In this document: in pieces, positions 1 through 7,076 of the stretch
Position numbering within the stretch: position 1 is the stretch's first letter
How the letters are laid out: each line of letters starts with the position of its first letter
Source of the DNA: Litorimonas sp964490745
GTDB lineage: Bacteria > Pseudomonadota > Alphaproteobacteria > Caulobacterales > Maricaulaceae
Length of the DNA: 9,318 nucleotides
Reading direction: 5' to 3'
Assembly: GCA_964490745.1 (NCBI GenBank)
Contig: CAZBDT010000096.1
Location: forward strand, 1-9,318
Notes under the pieces: generated by a model
What the model was told of the DNA's origin: nothing
The model's database searches: none
The model's input: only the letters and a program-made list of their open reading frames with translations
Made by a program: the position numbers and the translations under genes

Positions 1-533
1 AAAAGCTCTGCCGTTTCACCCGGCCAAATAGAGGCGTGATCGAGGCCTTGATTTTCTGTTAATGCCCCCGGTCGATATTCTGTGACGTATGGCGTCCAGT
101 CCGCAGTGAGCGTTTTCCTTTTCCAGCCACTATCCCCTGATCCGGCAGAAAAATATCCAATATCAAAACTCTCAAGCCCATTCAGGCGGGACGTTCTGGC
201 GATCACGCTCATACGTAAATTTCGCGTCGCAAAAGCCCGTTCATATTGCGGGCCTAGCGGCGCAAATACGCCTGGTCCCGGCGGAAGACTGTCACGCGCC
301 GCCGTACTCGTCAGGCGGGCATAGGCTGGCTCACTGCCCGCAGCCGCAATAAAGACGGATTGCGTCCCGGGTTGCGCCGTCAAGCGGATAAGGTCTTCAC
401 CTTCCATTGTGTAACCCGCTTCCCATATTTCACAATCTGTCAGCTCAATGCGCTCGCCCAGCGACAACGCATAAGCCACCATTGCAGCCACTATCAGCGC
501 GGCGAGTGGATAAAAAAAACGGTCTTTCAACAT
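1..533 (-). CDS. Membrane-anchored protein of unknown function, C-terminus outside window
   Basis: An open frame of 177 codons runs from an ATG at 533 leftwards to the edge without a stop, so the 3' end is missing. The protein starts with a short basic stretch (MLKDRFF), then a hydrophobic segment at about residues 8-26, then a hydrophilic region. It therefore looks like a single-pass inner-membrane protein with a periplasmic domain, or an exported protein with an uncleaved signal anchor. The visible end (about residues 125-171) alternates short strands, with a GDSGW motif and a late SIWPG motif. This recalls carbohydrate-binding jelly-roll domains, but that is a loose impression. No clear Shine-Dalgarno precedes the ATG. 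A run of eight T residues lies at codons 5-8. It is divergent from the gene at 647. I do not recognise the family; the reading frame itself is convincing because codon use is regular throughout. Confidence 0.75.
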   Translation of the reverse strand, partial: MLKDRFFYPLAALIVAAMVAYALSLGERIELTDCEIWEAGYTMEGEDLIRLTAQPGTQSVFIAAAGSEPAYARLTSTAARDSLPPGPGVFAPLGPQYERAFATRNLRMSVIARTSRLNGLESFDIGYFSAGSGDSGWKRKTLTADWTPYVTEYRPGALTENQGLDHASIWPGETAEL

Positions 534-608
534 GGATGCGCCAATTACGGGTTTTTAATTCAGGGAAGGTTCAGTCCTCTGCTATCATAATTTCAATCTG
601 AATAGCTA

Positions 609-620
609 CAGGATTTCCTG
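609..620. promoter_or_regulatory. Short inverted repeat in divergent intergenic region
   Basis: The 113-base gap between the two divergent genes (534-646) holds a perfect inverted repeat with 5-base arms (CAGGA, TCCTG) around TT. It sits 26 bases upstream of the ATG at 647. An AT-rich stretch, TATCATAAT, lies around 583-591 and could be a -10 region for the plus-strand gene, but I see no good -35 partner. The repeat is short enough to be chance. Confidence 0.2.
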
Positions 621-646
621 AGGCTAGCGTAACATTCGAGGCTTTT

Positions 647-1204
647 ATGCGTGATATGCTTCACTTACCTCTTTCTGCTTTGGTGACAATTTGTTTGGGT
701 GCCACCGCTTTTGCGGCTCCGCCTGAGACCGAAGCCGAGGTAGAGATCCTCTCGGAGAAAATCGAAGAGAAACTATCGGATCACAAGATTGATATCGCAA
801 AATCAACGGCCCGCCTAAAACGCAAGTTGGAAAAAGGGCAGGCCAAAGCGGACGGCGATATCTCGGAAGAAATCGAAGTCGTCATGGATGTGATGGAAGA
901 GGCTTTCGCAGAGGACGGCTTATTCCGCGATCTCGCCGCAATGTTTAGCGATTTCGCACAGGACATTGATGTTGACACAGATAACGGTCAAACGGTCCTA
1001 AGCTTTGACGGCGCGAAAATTGCGGAAATCAAAAAAGAAAAGAGCCGTGACAGCGAAGACAGCTTTTCAATTTCAGGCCTTGGCAAAAGCATGACAATTG
1101 ACCGCGAAACAATCGTGAAAGACGGAAAATCAAAAACACGTATTGTCATTGATATGGAGGGTGAAGATGAAATCGATATCACCCTGCCAAATGCGTTAGA
1201 CTAA
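647..1204 (+). CDS. Small acidic exported protein of unknown function
   Basis: The frame encodes 185 residues. The ATG at 647 follows a GAGG ribosome-binding site (638-641) at good spacing. The N-terminus is a signal peptide: hydrophobic core at about residues 7-20, likely Sec cleavage after the AFA at 21-23. The mature part is strongly charged. Residues 26-105 look helical, with a charge pattern that could form a coiled coil. Residues 106-180 look like a beta-rich repeat of short strands (IDVDT, TVLSFDG, MTIDRETIVKDGK, TRIVIDMEGE). There is no cysteine in the mature part, no lipobox and no catalytic motif that I recognise. The most likely place is the periplasm or outside the cell. Its 3' end overlaps the convergent Hsp70-like gene by 9 bases, so the two are not co-transcribed. 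Function unknown. Confidence 0.85.
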   Translation: MRDMLHLPLSALVTICLGATAFAAPPETEAEVEILSEKIEEKLSDHKIDIAKSTARLKRKLEKGQAKADGDISEEIEVVMDVMEEAFAEDGLFRDLAAMFSDFAQDIDVDTDNGQTVLSFDGAKIAEIKKEKSRDSEDSFSISGLGKSMTIDRETIVKDGKSKTRIVIDMEGEDEIDITLPNALD

Positions 1205-3106
1205 GAACAAGACGGCGCGCTCATCTGCGCGTTCGCGCAGCGCGCTGCCCAGCATATCATTCAACTCGCCCGTAAAACGGTCTGCCGCCGCATCCACCCA
1301 GGCCTTTTGCACGGCCGCGATCAGCTCGGGACGTTGTTTATTTACAGCTGAACGAATACGTCCATCGGTCAAAACTTGTCGCGCAATGACCGGGACTTTT
1401 GAACTACGCATTTTTCCAGACAGGGCTTTGCGTCCAAAAATATAGGTGCCGCCTGCGAGCGCGCCGCCCAAAACCAAACCGAGCGGATTAAGGAAGAGCG
1501 GCGCAAATAAATTTGCGTGGGCCAAAATCGACCCAATCAAAATGGCTGAAAGTGTAGTCCCGACCAGCGCCGTATCAGATTCCATCGACCCAATCTGCGG
1601 CATGGCCAGGGACAAGCCTTCTAAATGCCGGGAGACGTGTTGTGAATCTGTCAAAGACAAGACCATCGCCGGAAGACCGTGATCTCGACACAGCGGATCG
1701 GTGACGGTTTCAATATCACGTTGCAGGCCCGCGAACCACACATCAATAACCGGGCGCAGCGCAGCCTGCGCCGCATCAGAGGCCAACCACGCTGCGACGC
1801 GGTCATTTAACTCAGACTCGACATCATCCAGACTTTTGATCTGGCCACTTCGCCAATCCCGAAATGTGGGTAAGATGCAGCCCTCCGTAATCGCATCAAC
1901 GAGGACAGGGGCGAGGGTTTGCCCCAAATCCCGAGAGGCTTTTTCGGCCTTAGTAGCAATATCGCCGCCGTCCCGCGTCTGTTTATCGACTTCGGATTTA
2001 AAACTGGCATGAAGATATTCAAACCTTCCGAGCCACGCCAAACCCCGTGCAATGGCAAATTCAGGTTCAGCCCCTCGCACGACACGGGCTTTGGGAAAGG
2101 CCTTCTGCGTGGCGGGCAGAACCAACGGAAGACGGGAGGCCCCGCCCGTCAAAAGAATCGTATCCGGGACAACCCCGCCCAAATTTTCAATCGTTTCTTT
2201 CAACGCATATTCAAAGGCCCTTCGCCAGCTATAGCCATTTAAAGCCTCTAACGGCTTATCCAAAATGGCGTCGGCATCGGCTTTGTCGAGGCAAATATCA
2301 AAGACAACACCGCGACCAATGGGGAGGCGTTTCAGGATTTCGACCGTGACCTCTTCACCCGTAAAATAAGCCTCTTTGGCCTCGCGACACCAATATTCCA
2401 TAATCGGGCGATAATGCGGATATTTTGCGATCAGCTGTTCGATCTTTTTGCGGTCTTTCTGACGGGCAAGATTGAGGTCGAAAATTTCCGTATCTAACAA
2501 ACCTGAACCCAGAACATTATGCCCGACATCTTGTGCGTCCAAATCACGGCAATAGGTAAAATCTGTTGTGGAAGACCCAATATCAACAATCAGAACAGAG
2601 GCCCGCGTATCTTCAATCGATAGATAGCCTTGTTCCAAGGCTGTCATCAGCGCGGCGCGGGACTCGGGCACAATGCGGACATTGGACAGACCTGCATTTT
2701 GGAAAACAGTGCGGTAATCTTCGCGGTCATCAGCCGTCCACCCACTGGGACAGCCCACAATAAATTGGCTGTCTTTTGGGCCTAAAATCGTCCCGTCTGC
2801 TGCGAGGCCGTCCACCAAAGTGTGTGTAAAATCCCGTATGGGTTCATGCACGGCGGCGACATCGAGATAGCGCGATTTAAATTTTACCGCGACATTGGCT
2901 TTGGGGCCGAGCGCACTTGCGTTCAAAGCGTCTGCGCCAATTTTCACGCCGGATTTATCCGTCGCAACGGCTGTGACAAAACTCCGCCGGCCGCGCCATT
3001 CCAAAATTTCCGGCTCGCGCACCGTCGCGCCAAAAGCCCGGCCCAAAGCCGTTTCGCCGTGGCCCAAATCATAGCCAATAAATTCAAGTTGTTTCACAGA
3101 ACTCAT
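1196..3106 (-). CDS. Hsp70-family ATPase with hydrophobic C-terminal hairpin, no canonical substrate domain
   Basis: The protein has 636 residues if translation starts at the ATG at 3106. A TTG 12 bases upstream (3118) would add four residues, but the ATG forms an ATGA overlap with the upstream stop, so I prefer it. The first ~365 residues are a complete Hsp70/actin-type nucleotide-binding domain: phosphate-1 loop GYDLGHGETALG (~11-22), a PESRAAL segment matching the NEPTAAAL segment of DnaK with its glutamate (~147-153), phosphate-2 VDIGSSTTDF (~174-183), a CREAKEAY helix, adenosine motif LLTGGASRLP (~318-327), and EPEFAIARGLA (~347-357). The remaining ~270 residues do not resemble the DnaK beta-sandwich and lid. 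They appear helical and contain a long hydrophobic stretch (~513-558, glycine-rich in its second half) that could form a membrane hairpin, flanked by charged helices. This layout is faintly like the stalk and paddle of bacterial dynamin-like proteins, but that is speculative. It is probably co-expressed with the GrpE-like gene upstream. The ATPase assignment is firm; the cellular role is unknown. Confidence 0.85.
   Translation of the reverse strand: MSSVKQLEFIGYDLGHGETALGRAFGATVREPEILEWRGRRSFVTAVATDKSGVKIGADALNASALGPKANVAVKFKSRYLDVAAVHEPIRDFTHTLVDGLAADGTILGPKDSQFIVGCPSGWTADDREDYRTVFQNAGLSNVRIVPESRAALMTALEQGYLSIEDTRASVLIVDIGSSTTDFTYCRDLDAQDVGHNVLGSGLLDTEIFDLNLARQKDRKKIEQLIAKYPHYRPIMEYWCREAKEAYFTGEEVTVEILKRLPIGRGVVFDICLDKADADAILDKPLEALNGYSWRRAFEYALKETIENLGGVVPDTILLTGGASRLPLVLPATQKAFPKARVVRGAEPEFAIARGLAWLGRFEYLHASFKSEVDKQTRDGGDIATKAEKASRDLGQTLAPVLVDAITEGCILPTFRDWRSGQIKSLDDVESELNDRVAAWLASDAAQAALRPVIDVWFAGLQRDIETVTDPLCRDHGLPAMVLSLTDSQHVSRHLEGLSLAMPQIGSMESDTALVGTTLSAILIGSILAHANLFAPLFLNPLGLVLGGALAGGTYIFGRKALSGKMRSSKVPVIARQVLTDGRIRSAVNKQRPELIAAVQKAWVDAAADRFTGELNDMLGSALRERADERAVLFLV
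1215..1245. other. GC-rich hairpin near the convergent 3' ends
   Basis: A 7-base inverted repeat (CTGCGCG at 1225-1231, CGCGCAG at 1234-1240) is flanked by a further GCGCG/CGCGC pairing offset by a 5-base bulge. It lies inside the last codons of the Hsp70-like gene and about 20 bases downstream of the plus-strand stop at 1204. No T-run follows on either strand, so it is not a standard intrinsic terminator. It could still slow polymerase or protect a 3' end, or simply reflect codon use in an Arg/Ala-rich helix. Confidence 0.3.
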
Positions 3107-4107
3107 GACCTGATCCAAACGGTTCCACGTCGCAAGACACTACCATCTTCGCGTAAGAGCGCGGGAGCAGCCATCTCAATTTTTTGACCCTCACCCAGAC
3201 CCGGCAACTCATCAAAATATTTCGCCGTTTTTTTTGTATAGTCCACAACTGAAACACCGCCCGAATTTAGCAGGCTCGGCAGCTCTTTTTCGATTAATTC
3301 CATCGCAAAATCGCTATCCCCTGCTCCGCCCGCTTCCAGCAGATTTTGGAGCATGGCGGCCAGTCTCGGCGTATCCGCCCAATGGGACTGGCTTTGCGGC
3401 TCAGCCAGACGAGAGAGAATGTGATCCGCCGTTTTCAAAGCATCCTCAATCTGACCAATCAGCCCTGCGGCATCGACGGATAATCTGGCCTCGGCCTTAA
3501 ATTGACGTCCCGTATGATCTTCGAGAGCGGCGGGTGGTTTGCCGCGCGGTAAAAGCGACAAGATTTTTTTCCACCGCTTGGGTTCAAAACTATGTAAACC
3601 CGCCAAGACGACCGCTGAGACGATGACAAGGCCAGCGCCTTGCACCGCACCGATCACCGCCAAGAGCCCCGCCGCGCCGTAGAATAATGTGGGTTTGCCT
3701 AACAGTCCGGACACACCCGTTGATGGCGTACCGGTTTCAACATAGGTGATATCTGTACTGACAGCGCGGTCCAAAACGCCCGCGCCGGATTTAATGACCT
3801 CGATCAACCAAAGCCCTACTTTTTGCAACGTCGGATCGTCCGTTGACCGGGCAAACGCTGCCCCCGCGCGGTCCAGAGCACTTCGAATGGCGCTCACGGT
3901 CTGTGCGGCAGACAGCGCATTTTCACCACGCACAGACAGCGTATTTTGCAGAGCCTGACGCTCCCGCGCAAAGGCCGGCATTAAGGACGGCGCGGACAGC
4001 TCAGTCTTGGCCGGACGGGCGGGTAGTTTTGGTGAGCTTACCATAGGGCCGATGTTGGGGGTAGAAGCGAATGAGTCAAGCGCACGCGTAACTTCGCTCT
4101 CACACAT
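3103..4107 (-). CDS. GrpE-like membrane-hairpin protein, probable partner of the Hsp70-like ATPase
   Basis: The frame encodes 334 residues from an ATG at 4107, with a weak GAG upstream. Residues 1-60 are proline- and serine-rich and probably disordered. Residues ~60-115 look helical. Residues ~140-172 are a hydrophobic stretch with a central glycine, long enough for a tight transmembrane hairpin, followed by a basic patch (KRWKK). Residues ~215-334 recall GrpE: a helix with DALKTADHIL, a second helical stretch (AMELIEKELPSLL), a GVSVVDY strand, a KYFDELPG segment resembling the GrpE FDP turn, and a final GSVLRRGTVWI strand resembling the VLRPAxVxV end of GrpE. I infer a nucleotide-exchange factor for the Hsp70-like protein encoded immediately downstream; the ATGA overlap suggests translational coupling. 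The GrpE likeness is by eye only and could be wrong. The protein is much longer than a usual GrpE (about 200 residues) because of the N-terminal extension and the hairpin. Confidence 0.75.
   Translation of the reverse strand: MCESEVTRALDSFASTPNIGPMVSSPKLPARPAKTELSAPSLMPAFARERQALQNTLSVRGENALSAAQTVSAIRSALDRAGAAFARSTDDPTLQKVGLWLIEVIKSGAGVLDRAVSTDITYVETGTPSTGVSGLLGKPTLFYGAAGLLAVIGAVQGAGLVIVSAVVLAGLHSFEPKRWKKILSLLPRGKPPAALEDHTGRQFKAEARLSVDAAGLIGQIEDALKTADHILSRLAEPQSQSHWADTPRLAAMLQNLLEAGGAGDSDFAMELIEKELPSLLNSGGVSVVDYTKKTAKYFDELPGLGEGQKIEMAAPALLREDGSVLRRGTVWIRS
3229..3235 (-). other. In-frame A_AAA_AAA slippery heptamer
   Basis: Within the GrpE-like gene, a run of eight A residues on the coding strand is read as ACA AAA AAA ACG (codons 291-294). 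This places the heptamer in the phase used by bacterial -1 frameshift sites. A -1 shift would add only about five new residues before a TGA, yielding a protein that lacks the GrpE-like terminal strands. I see no obvious strong stimulatory hairpin or internal Shine-Dalgarno nearby, so the site may be chance. Confidence 0.3.
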
Positions 4108-4182
4108 TCATCTCACGTTTGGAAAACTGATCACGCAGTGTGACACGCTTTTGTGCTTCGTATTTTCATAAATGGCCCCTAA

Positions 4183-6255
4183 ATGGAAATTATGTACCGG
4201 ATCTTATGCCTTATATTTTGCGCGCTTGTAATGAGCGGCCACGCCCATGCGCGCGAAAGCTTGCCGCTGGATACGGGATATACGGAAATCAGTCTGGTTT
4301 CCGGTCAGGACACCGTCACACCGGGCGAACGTTTCACTGTCGCCTTTAAGATGAAATTTGAAGGCAATTGGTACACCTATTGGCGTAATGCCGGCGATAG
4401 TGGTGAACCGGTCAGGATCGTCTGGGATTTACCTGAAGGAATCAGCGCAGGTCCGATACAATGGCCCGCTCCAAAGATTAAAACTGTCGGACCAATTGTG
4501 TCTTATGCGCTCGACGGAGAGGTCTGGCTGCCCGTCGATATCACGATTGACGCTGAGGTTGATTTAGGCCGGGCGACCACCTTGAAGGCGCATGCTTACT
4601 TCTTGGTGTGCGACGACATCTGCATTCCGGAGGACGGGGCTTTATCTTTGCCTGTCGGAATTGGCGATACCAAGCTTAATCCACGTCATGCGACCCAAAT
4701 AGAGAGCGCATTGAAGAAAATTCCGACAAAAGGTACAGCTCGTGGCTCGGCCATTTTAGAGGCCCAGAAAATTAATTTCAATCTTTCCGAGCTCCCGGAT
4801 GGCTTCGATAATACAACACTATTTCCGCATGAAAATCCAATCATCGTCCATAGCGAAACGGTTACATTTCAGCCTGCAGAAAATGGCGTCCGTTTTACCG
4901 CATCGCCGGGCTATGGGTGGGATGACGAGACGCCGGAGAGTTTTGACGCGACACTTGTTGCAGATAATGGGAAGGCCATCGTCGTTCCAATTTCGACAAC
5001 AACGCCTGTTGATATTGGAGCTTTAAAGGCGTCAATTTCAACATCGGAAATAGGCTCCAGCGTTGCGGGAATACAACTTACTTTATGGGGTGCCATCCTT
5101 GGCGCATTCCTCGGCGGGCTTATCCTGAACCTCATGCCCTGCGTCTTTCCGATCATATCGTTAAAAGCTCTCTCACTCACAAAAATGGCACATGGCGAAC
5201 GCGCGGCGATCCGACGTTCGGCTTGGAGTTACACGGCAGGCGTTTTAGTGAGTTTCATTGTCTTCGCCGGGCTTATCCTGATTTTAAAAGCCGCAGGTGC
5301 ATCGGTGGGATGGGGTTTCCAGTTGCAATCCCCTTGGCTGGTCGGGCTTCTCTCCCTCCTACTTTTTGCAATCGGGCTGAACTTACTCGGCATGTTTGAG
5401 TTGAGTGGTCGTTTTCAAAATATTGGCTCAGATACGGTTAGTCGCTCAGGTCCATATTCGAGTTTTCTAACAGGTGTCTTAGCCGTTATCGTGGCAACAC
5501 CTTGTACCGCGCCATTCATGGCGGGAGCCGTTGGCTTTGCACTGGCGGGCTCTACGCTGACGACGATTGGTGTTTTCTTGGCGTTAGGGTTTGGCTTTGC
5601 TTTGCCCTTCTTACTTGTCGCTTATATTCCCGGTCTTCTCGCGCGGCTTCCGAAACCCGGCCTTTGGATGGAGACTTTCAAACAATTCCTGGCCTTCCCT
5701 ATGTTTGCCGCCGCCATATGGCTGGCGTGGGTCCTGACGTTGCAAAGCGGCGCAGAGGGTCTCTTACGATTAATGGCGTCCGGATTGCTGATCACCCTTG
5801 GCATTTGGTGTTTAAAACGAACACAATCGGGAGCTAAAGTCTTTGGTATTGTCTTTATCTTGGGCGCAATTTTATTCCTCACCACATCCCTGCTCAGCCT
5901 TAAGGGGAGCACTTCCTTTTCCGGTATAACAGCAGAGTTGAAAACAAAGGCTTGGTCAGCATGGGCCGTAGCGAGCGCACGTGCGGAAGGCCGTCCTGTC
6001 TTTGTTGACTTTACCGCCGCTTGGTGTGTGACCTGCAAAGTCAATGAGATCACAGTACTGAAAACACAGAGAACTCAAAGGTTATTAGAGCGCACCAATA
6101 CAGAATTTCTGGTCGCAGATTGGACGCGTAAAGATGACGTTATCGCGGCGGAACTCGCAAGATTTGGTCGGGCCGGAGTCCCGCTTTATTTAGTTTATAA
6201 GCCGAGCGAGGAAACGGCAGAGGTTTTACCACAAATCCTGACCTATGACATTTAG
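4183..6255 (+). CDS. dsbD: Protein-disulfide reductase, DsbD/ScsB family
   Basis: This inner-membrane enzyme carries reducing power from cytoplasmic thioredoxin to periplasmic thiol proteins. It has 690 residues from the ATG at 4183; the ATG at 4192 gives a tidier signal peptide (MYRILCLIFCALVMSGHAHA) and is equally possible. The order is: signal peptide; periplasmic alpha-type domain (~25-285) with cysteines 143 and 147 in the motif VCDDICIPE; about eight membrane segments (~298-575) with cysteines 320 (LMPCVFP) and 441 (ATPCTAPFM); and a thioredoxin-like domain (~590-690) with WCVTC (cysteines 615 and 618) and the cis-proline motif GVPLY (666-670). All three redox pairs are present. The long N-terminal domain is closer to ScsB-type proteins than to E. 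coli DsbD. The C-terminus stops soon after VLPQILTYDI, about one helix earlier than I expect for the family. Its stop lies in an inverted repeat shared with the convergent regulator gene. Confidence 0.93.
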   Translation: MEIMYRILCLIFCALVMSGHAHARESLPLDTGYTEISLVSGQDTVTPGERFTVAFKMKFEGNWYTYWRNAGDSGEPVRIVWDLPEGISAGPIQWPAPKIKTVGPIVSYALDGEVWLPVDITIDAEVDLGRATTLKAHAYFLVCDDICIPEDGALSLPVGIGDTKLNPRHATQIESALKKIPTKGTARGSAILEAQKINFNLSELPDGFDNTTLFPHENPIIVHSETVTFQPAENGVRFTASPGYGWDDETPESFDATLVADNGKAIVVPISTTTPVDIGALKASISTSEIGSSVAGIQLTLWGAILGAFLGGLILNLMPCVFPIISLKALSLTKMAHGERAAIRRSAWSYTAGVLVSFIVFAGLILILKAAGASVGWGFQLQSPWLVGLLSLLLFAIGLNLLGMFELSGRFQNIGSDTVSRSGPYSSFLTGVLAVIVATPCTAPFMAGAVGFALAGSTLTTIGVFLALGFGFALPFLLVAYIPGLLARLPKPGLWMETFKQFLAFPMFAAAIWLAWVLTLQSGAEGLLRLMASGLLITLGIWCLKRTQSGAKVFGIVFILGAILFLTTSLLSLKGSTSFSGITAELKTKAWSAWAVASARAEGRPVFVDFTAAWCVTCKVNEITVLKTQRTQRLLERTNTEFLVADWTRKDDVIAAELARFGRAGVPLYLVYKPSEETAEVLPQILTYDI

Positions 6256-6290
6256 AAGCGGCTTAGGAATAGACCTATTCTGCAGCTTCT
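6254..6290. terminator. Possible bidirectional terminator between convergent genes
   Basis: The two convergent stop codons (dsbD at 6253-6255, the Xre regulator at 6275-6277) flank or fall in an imperfect inverted repeat. The outer arms are AGAAGCGGC (6254-6262) and GCAGCTTCT (6282-6290) with one mismatch. The inner arms are GAATAG (6267-6272) and CTATTC (6275-6280). On the plus strand it is followed by TTGATTT, a weak U-tract; on the minus strand by no clear T-run. It may end the dsbD transcript. Confidence 0.4.
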
Positions 6291-6520
6291 TTGATTTGGC
6301 CTTCGTCCTCATCTTCATCAGGTTCATAAACCAAGATATCAGCAGGTTGGCACTCAAGCTCACGACACAGCAAATCGAGGGTTGAGAACCGAACGGCGCG
6401 CGCTTTCCCTGTTTTCAATATTGATAAATTTGCAAGCGTAATGCCCACGCGCTCAGCGAGCTGAGTCAGCGACATTTTTCGGTCTAATAGGACCCGATCG
6501 AGATTTACTTTAATCGCCAT
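6275..6520 (-). CDS. Small Xre-family regulator, YozG type
   Basis: The protein has 81 residues starting at the ATG at 6520, which shares its A with the TAA of the upstream gene (TAATG). The first 65 residues form a compact helix-turn-helix of the Xre/Cro type: the MSLTQLAERVGIT stretch (~16-28) is the first helix and turn, and LANLSILKTGKARAVRF (~29-45) holds the recognition helix. The next helices are TLDLLCRELE and QPADILVYEP. The C-terminal tail (~68-81) is very acidic. This small single-domain type is typically encoded next to DUF2975 membrane proteins, as here, and probably binds DNA to control its own operon. The inverted repeats upstream of the operon (7058-7102) are candidate sites. 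A longer reading from 6607 would run into the upstream gene and is not needed. Confidence 0.88.
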   Translation of the reverse strand: MAIKVNLDRVLLDRKMSLTQLAERVGITLANLSILKTGKARAVRFSTLDLLCRELECQPADILVYEPDEDEDEGQIKEAAE

Positions 6521-7053
6521 TAGATCGTCAGTTCCTGCTCGGCGCGCAGGGCGGCGCCATGGCGAAATGCTTCTGAAATTGCGGCAATAATAAAGATCAA
6601 AAACCAAGTCCCAAGACGGATGTCCAGACGTGTCACGTCAACATCTTCTGGTCCCGCAGCTCCACCGATGATGAACATTGCAATCATCCGAAAAATTTCC
6701 GTCGCTGCAATGGTGATCCAAATCCTGCGGAGGTGCGACACGTTCTCTGGTAAGAAGGGATCGCCGTGAATGACGGCTCTGACAACGCGGCGAAGCCACC
6801 GCAAAACAAAAAACCAGCTAACGGCGACAACCGCACTCGCCAAACACCGCCCAGCTAAAGTCGAGGCTGGCAAGTTGCTTGGGAGGTCCGCTATTAATCC
6901 ATCTCTGAAATCGCCGGGTATCAACATCAAGGCAGCCATCAAGATCAAGCACACAAAACCGATGGCCAAAATCCATTGCCCGATGATCAAAATCACGGAG
7001 AGCAATTTTGCCATAGGGGCAGCTGGGACAGTGAATTCAGTTTCCGCGCTCAT
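6520..7053 (-). CDS. DUF2975 family four-helix membrane protein
   Basis: The frame encodes 177 residues from the ATG at 7053. Predicted membrane segments lie at ~16-45, 68-86, 109-131 and 147-163. Two stretches are typical of DUF2975: GDPFLPENVSHLRRIW (~97-112) after the second segment, and the C-terminal ISEAFRHGAALRAEQELTI (~159-177). The role of the family is not established; it is found next to YozG-type regulators in many bacteria, which suggests a membrane sensor or antagonist for the regulator. The start is uncertain. In-frame GTG at 7101 and ATG at 7092 exist, and a GAGGA lies ten bases before the latter. I prefer 7053 because it fits the family and because two inverted repeats fill the interval just upstream; the AAGGA before it is, however, closer to the ATG than ideal. 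Confidence 0.85.
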   Translation of the reverse strand: MSAETEFTVPAAPMAKLLSVILIIGQWILAIGFVCLILMAALMLIPGDFRDGLIADLPSNLPASTLAGRCLASAVVAVSWFFVLRWLRRVVRAVIHGDPFLPENVSHLRRIWITIAATEIFRMIAMFIIGGAAGPEDVDVTRLDIRLGTWFLIFIIAAISEAFRHGAALRAEQELTI

Positions 7054-7057
7054 ATCC

Positions 7058-7074
7058 TTATTGATAAACAATAA
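7058..7074. promoter_or_regulatory. Inverted repeat TTATTG-N5-CAATAA, candidate operator
   Basis: A perfect 6-base-arm dyad with a 5-base spacer sits 4 bases upstream of the ATG at 7053. It is AT-rich and of the size bound by Xre-type dimers. Its place over the ribosome-binding region of the DUF2975/Xre operon fits autorepression by the regulator encoded there. Binding is inferred only. Confidence 0.45.
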
Positions 7075-7076
7075 TG

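Noticed and set aside
82..601. Plus-strand frames of 64-80 residues at the left end
   Set aside because: They are antisense to a continuous 177-codon frame with a membrane anchor that is better supported, and their sequences are low in structure and rich in Arg, Pro and Ser, as expected of shadows.
1446..3187. Several plus-strand open frames opposite the Hsp70-like gene
   Set aside because: They lie wholly antisense to a gene with clear domain motifs, have no family-like content and no consistent ribosome-binding sites.
3103..3237. A fusion of the GrpE-like and Hsp70-like proteins by -1 frameshift at the slippery site
   Set aside because: The -1 frame is the frame of the Hsp70-like gene, but it meets a TGA about six codons after the heptamer, so no fusion can form.
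5622..6053. Minus-strand 143-residue frame inside dsbD
   Set aside because: It is antisense to the conserved membrane domain and thioredoxin motif of DsbD; no protein-like features.
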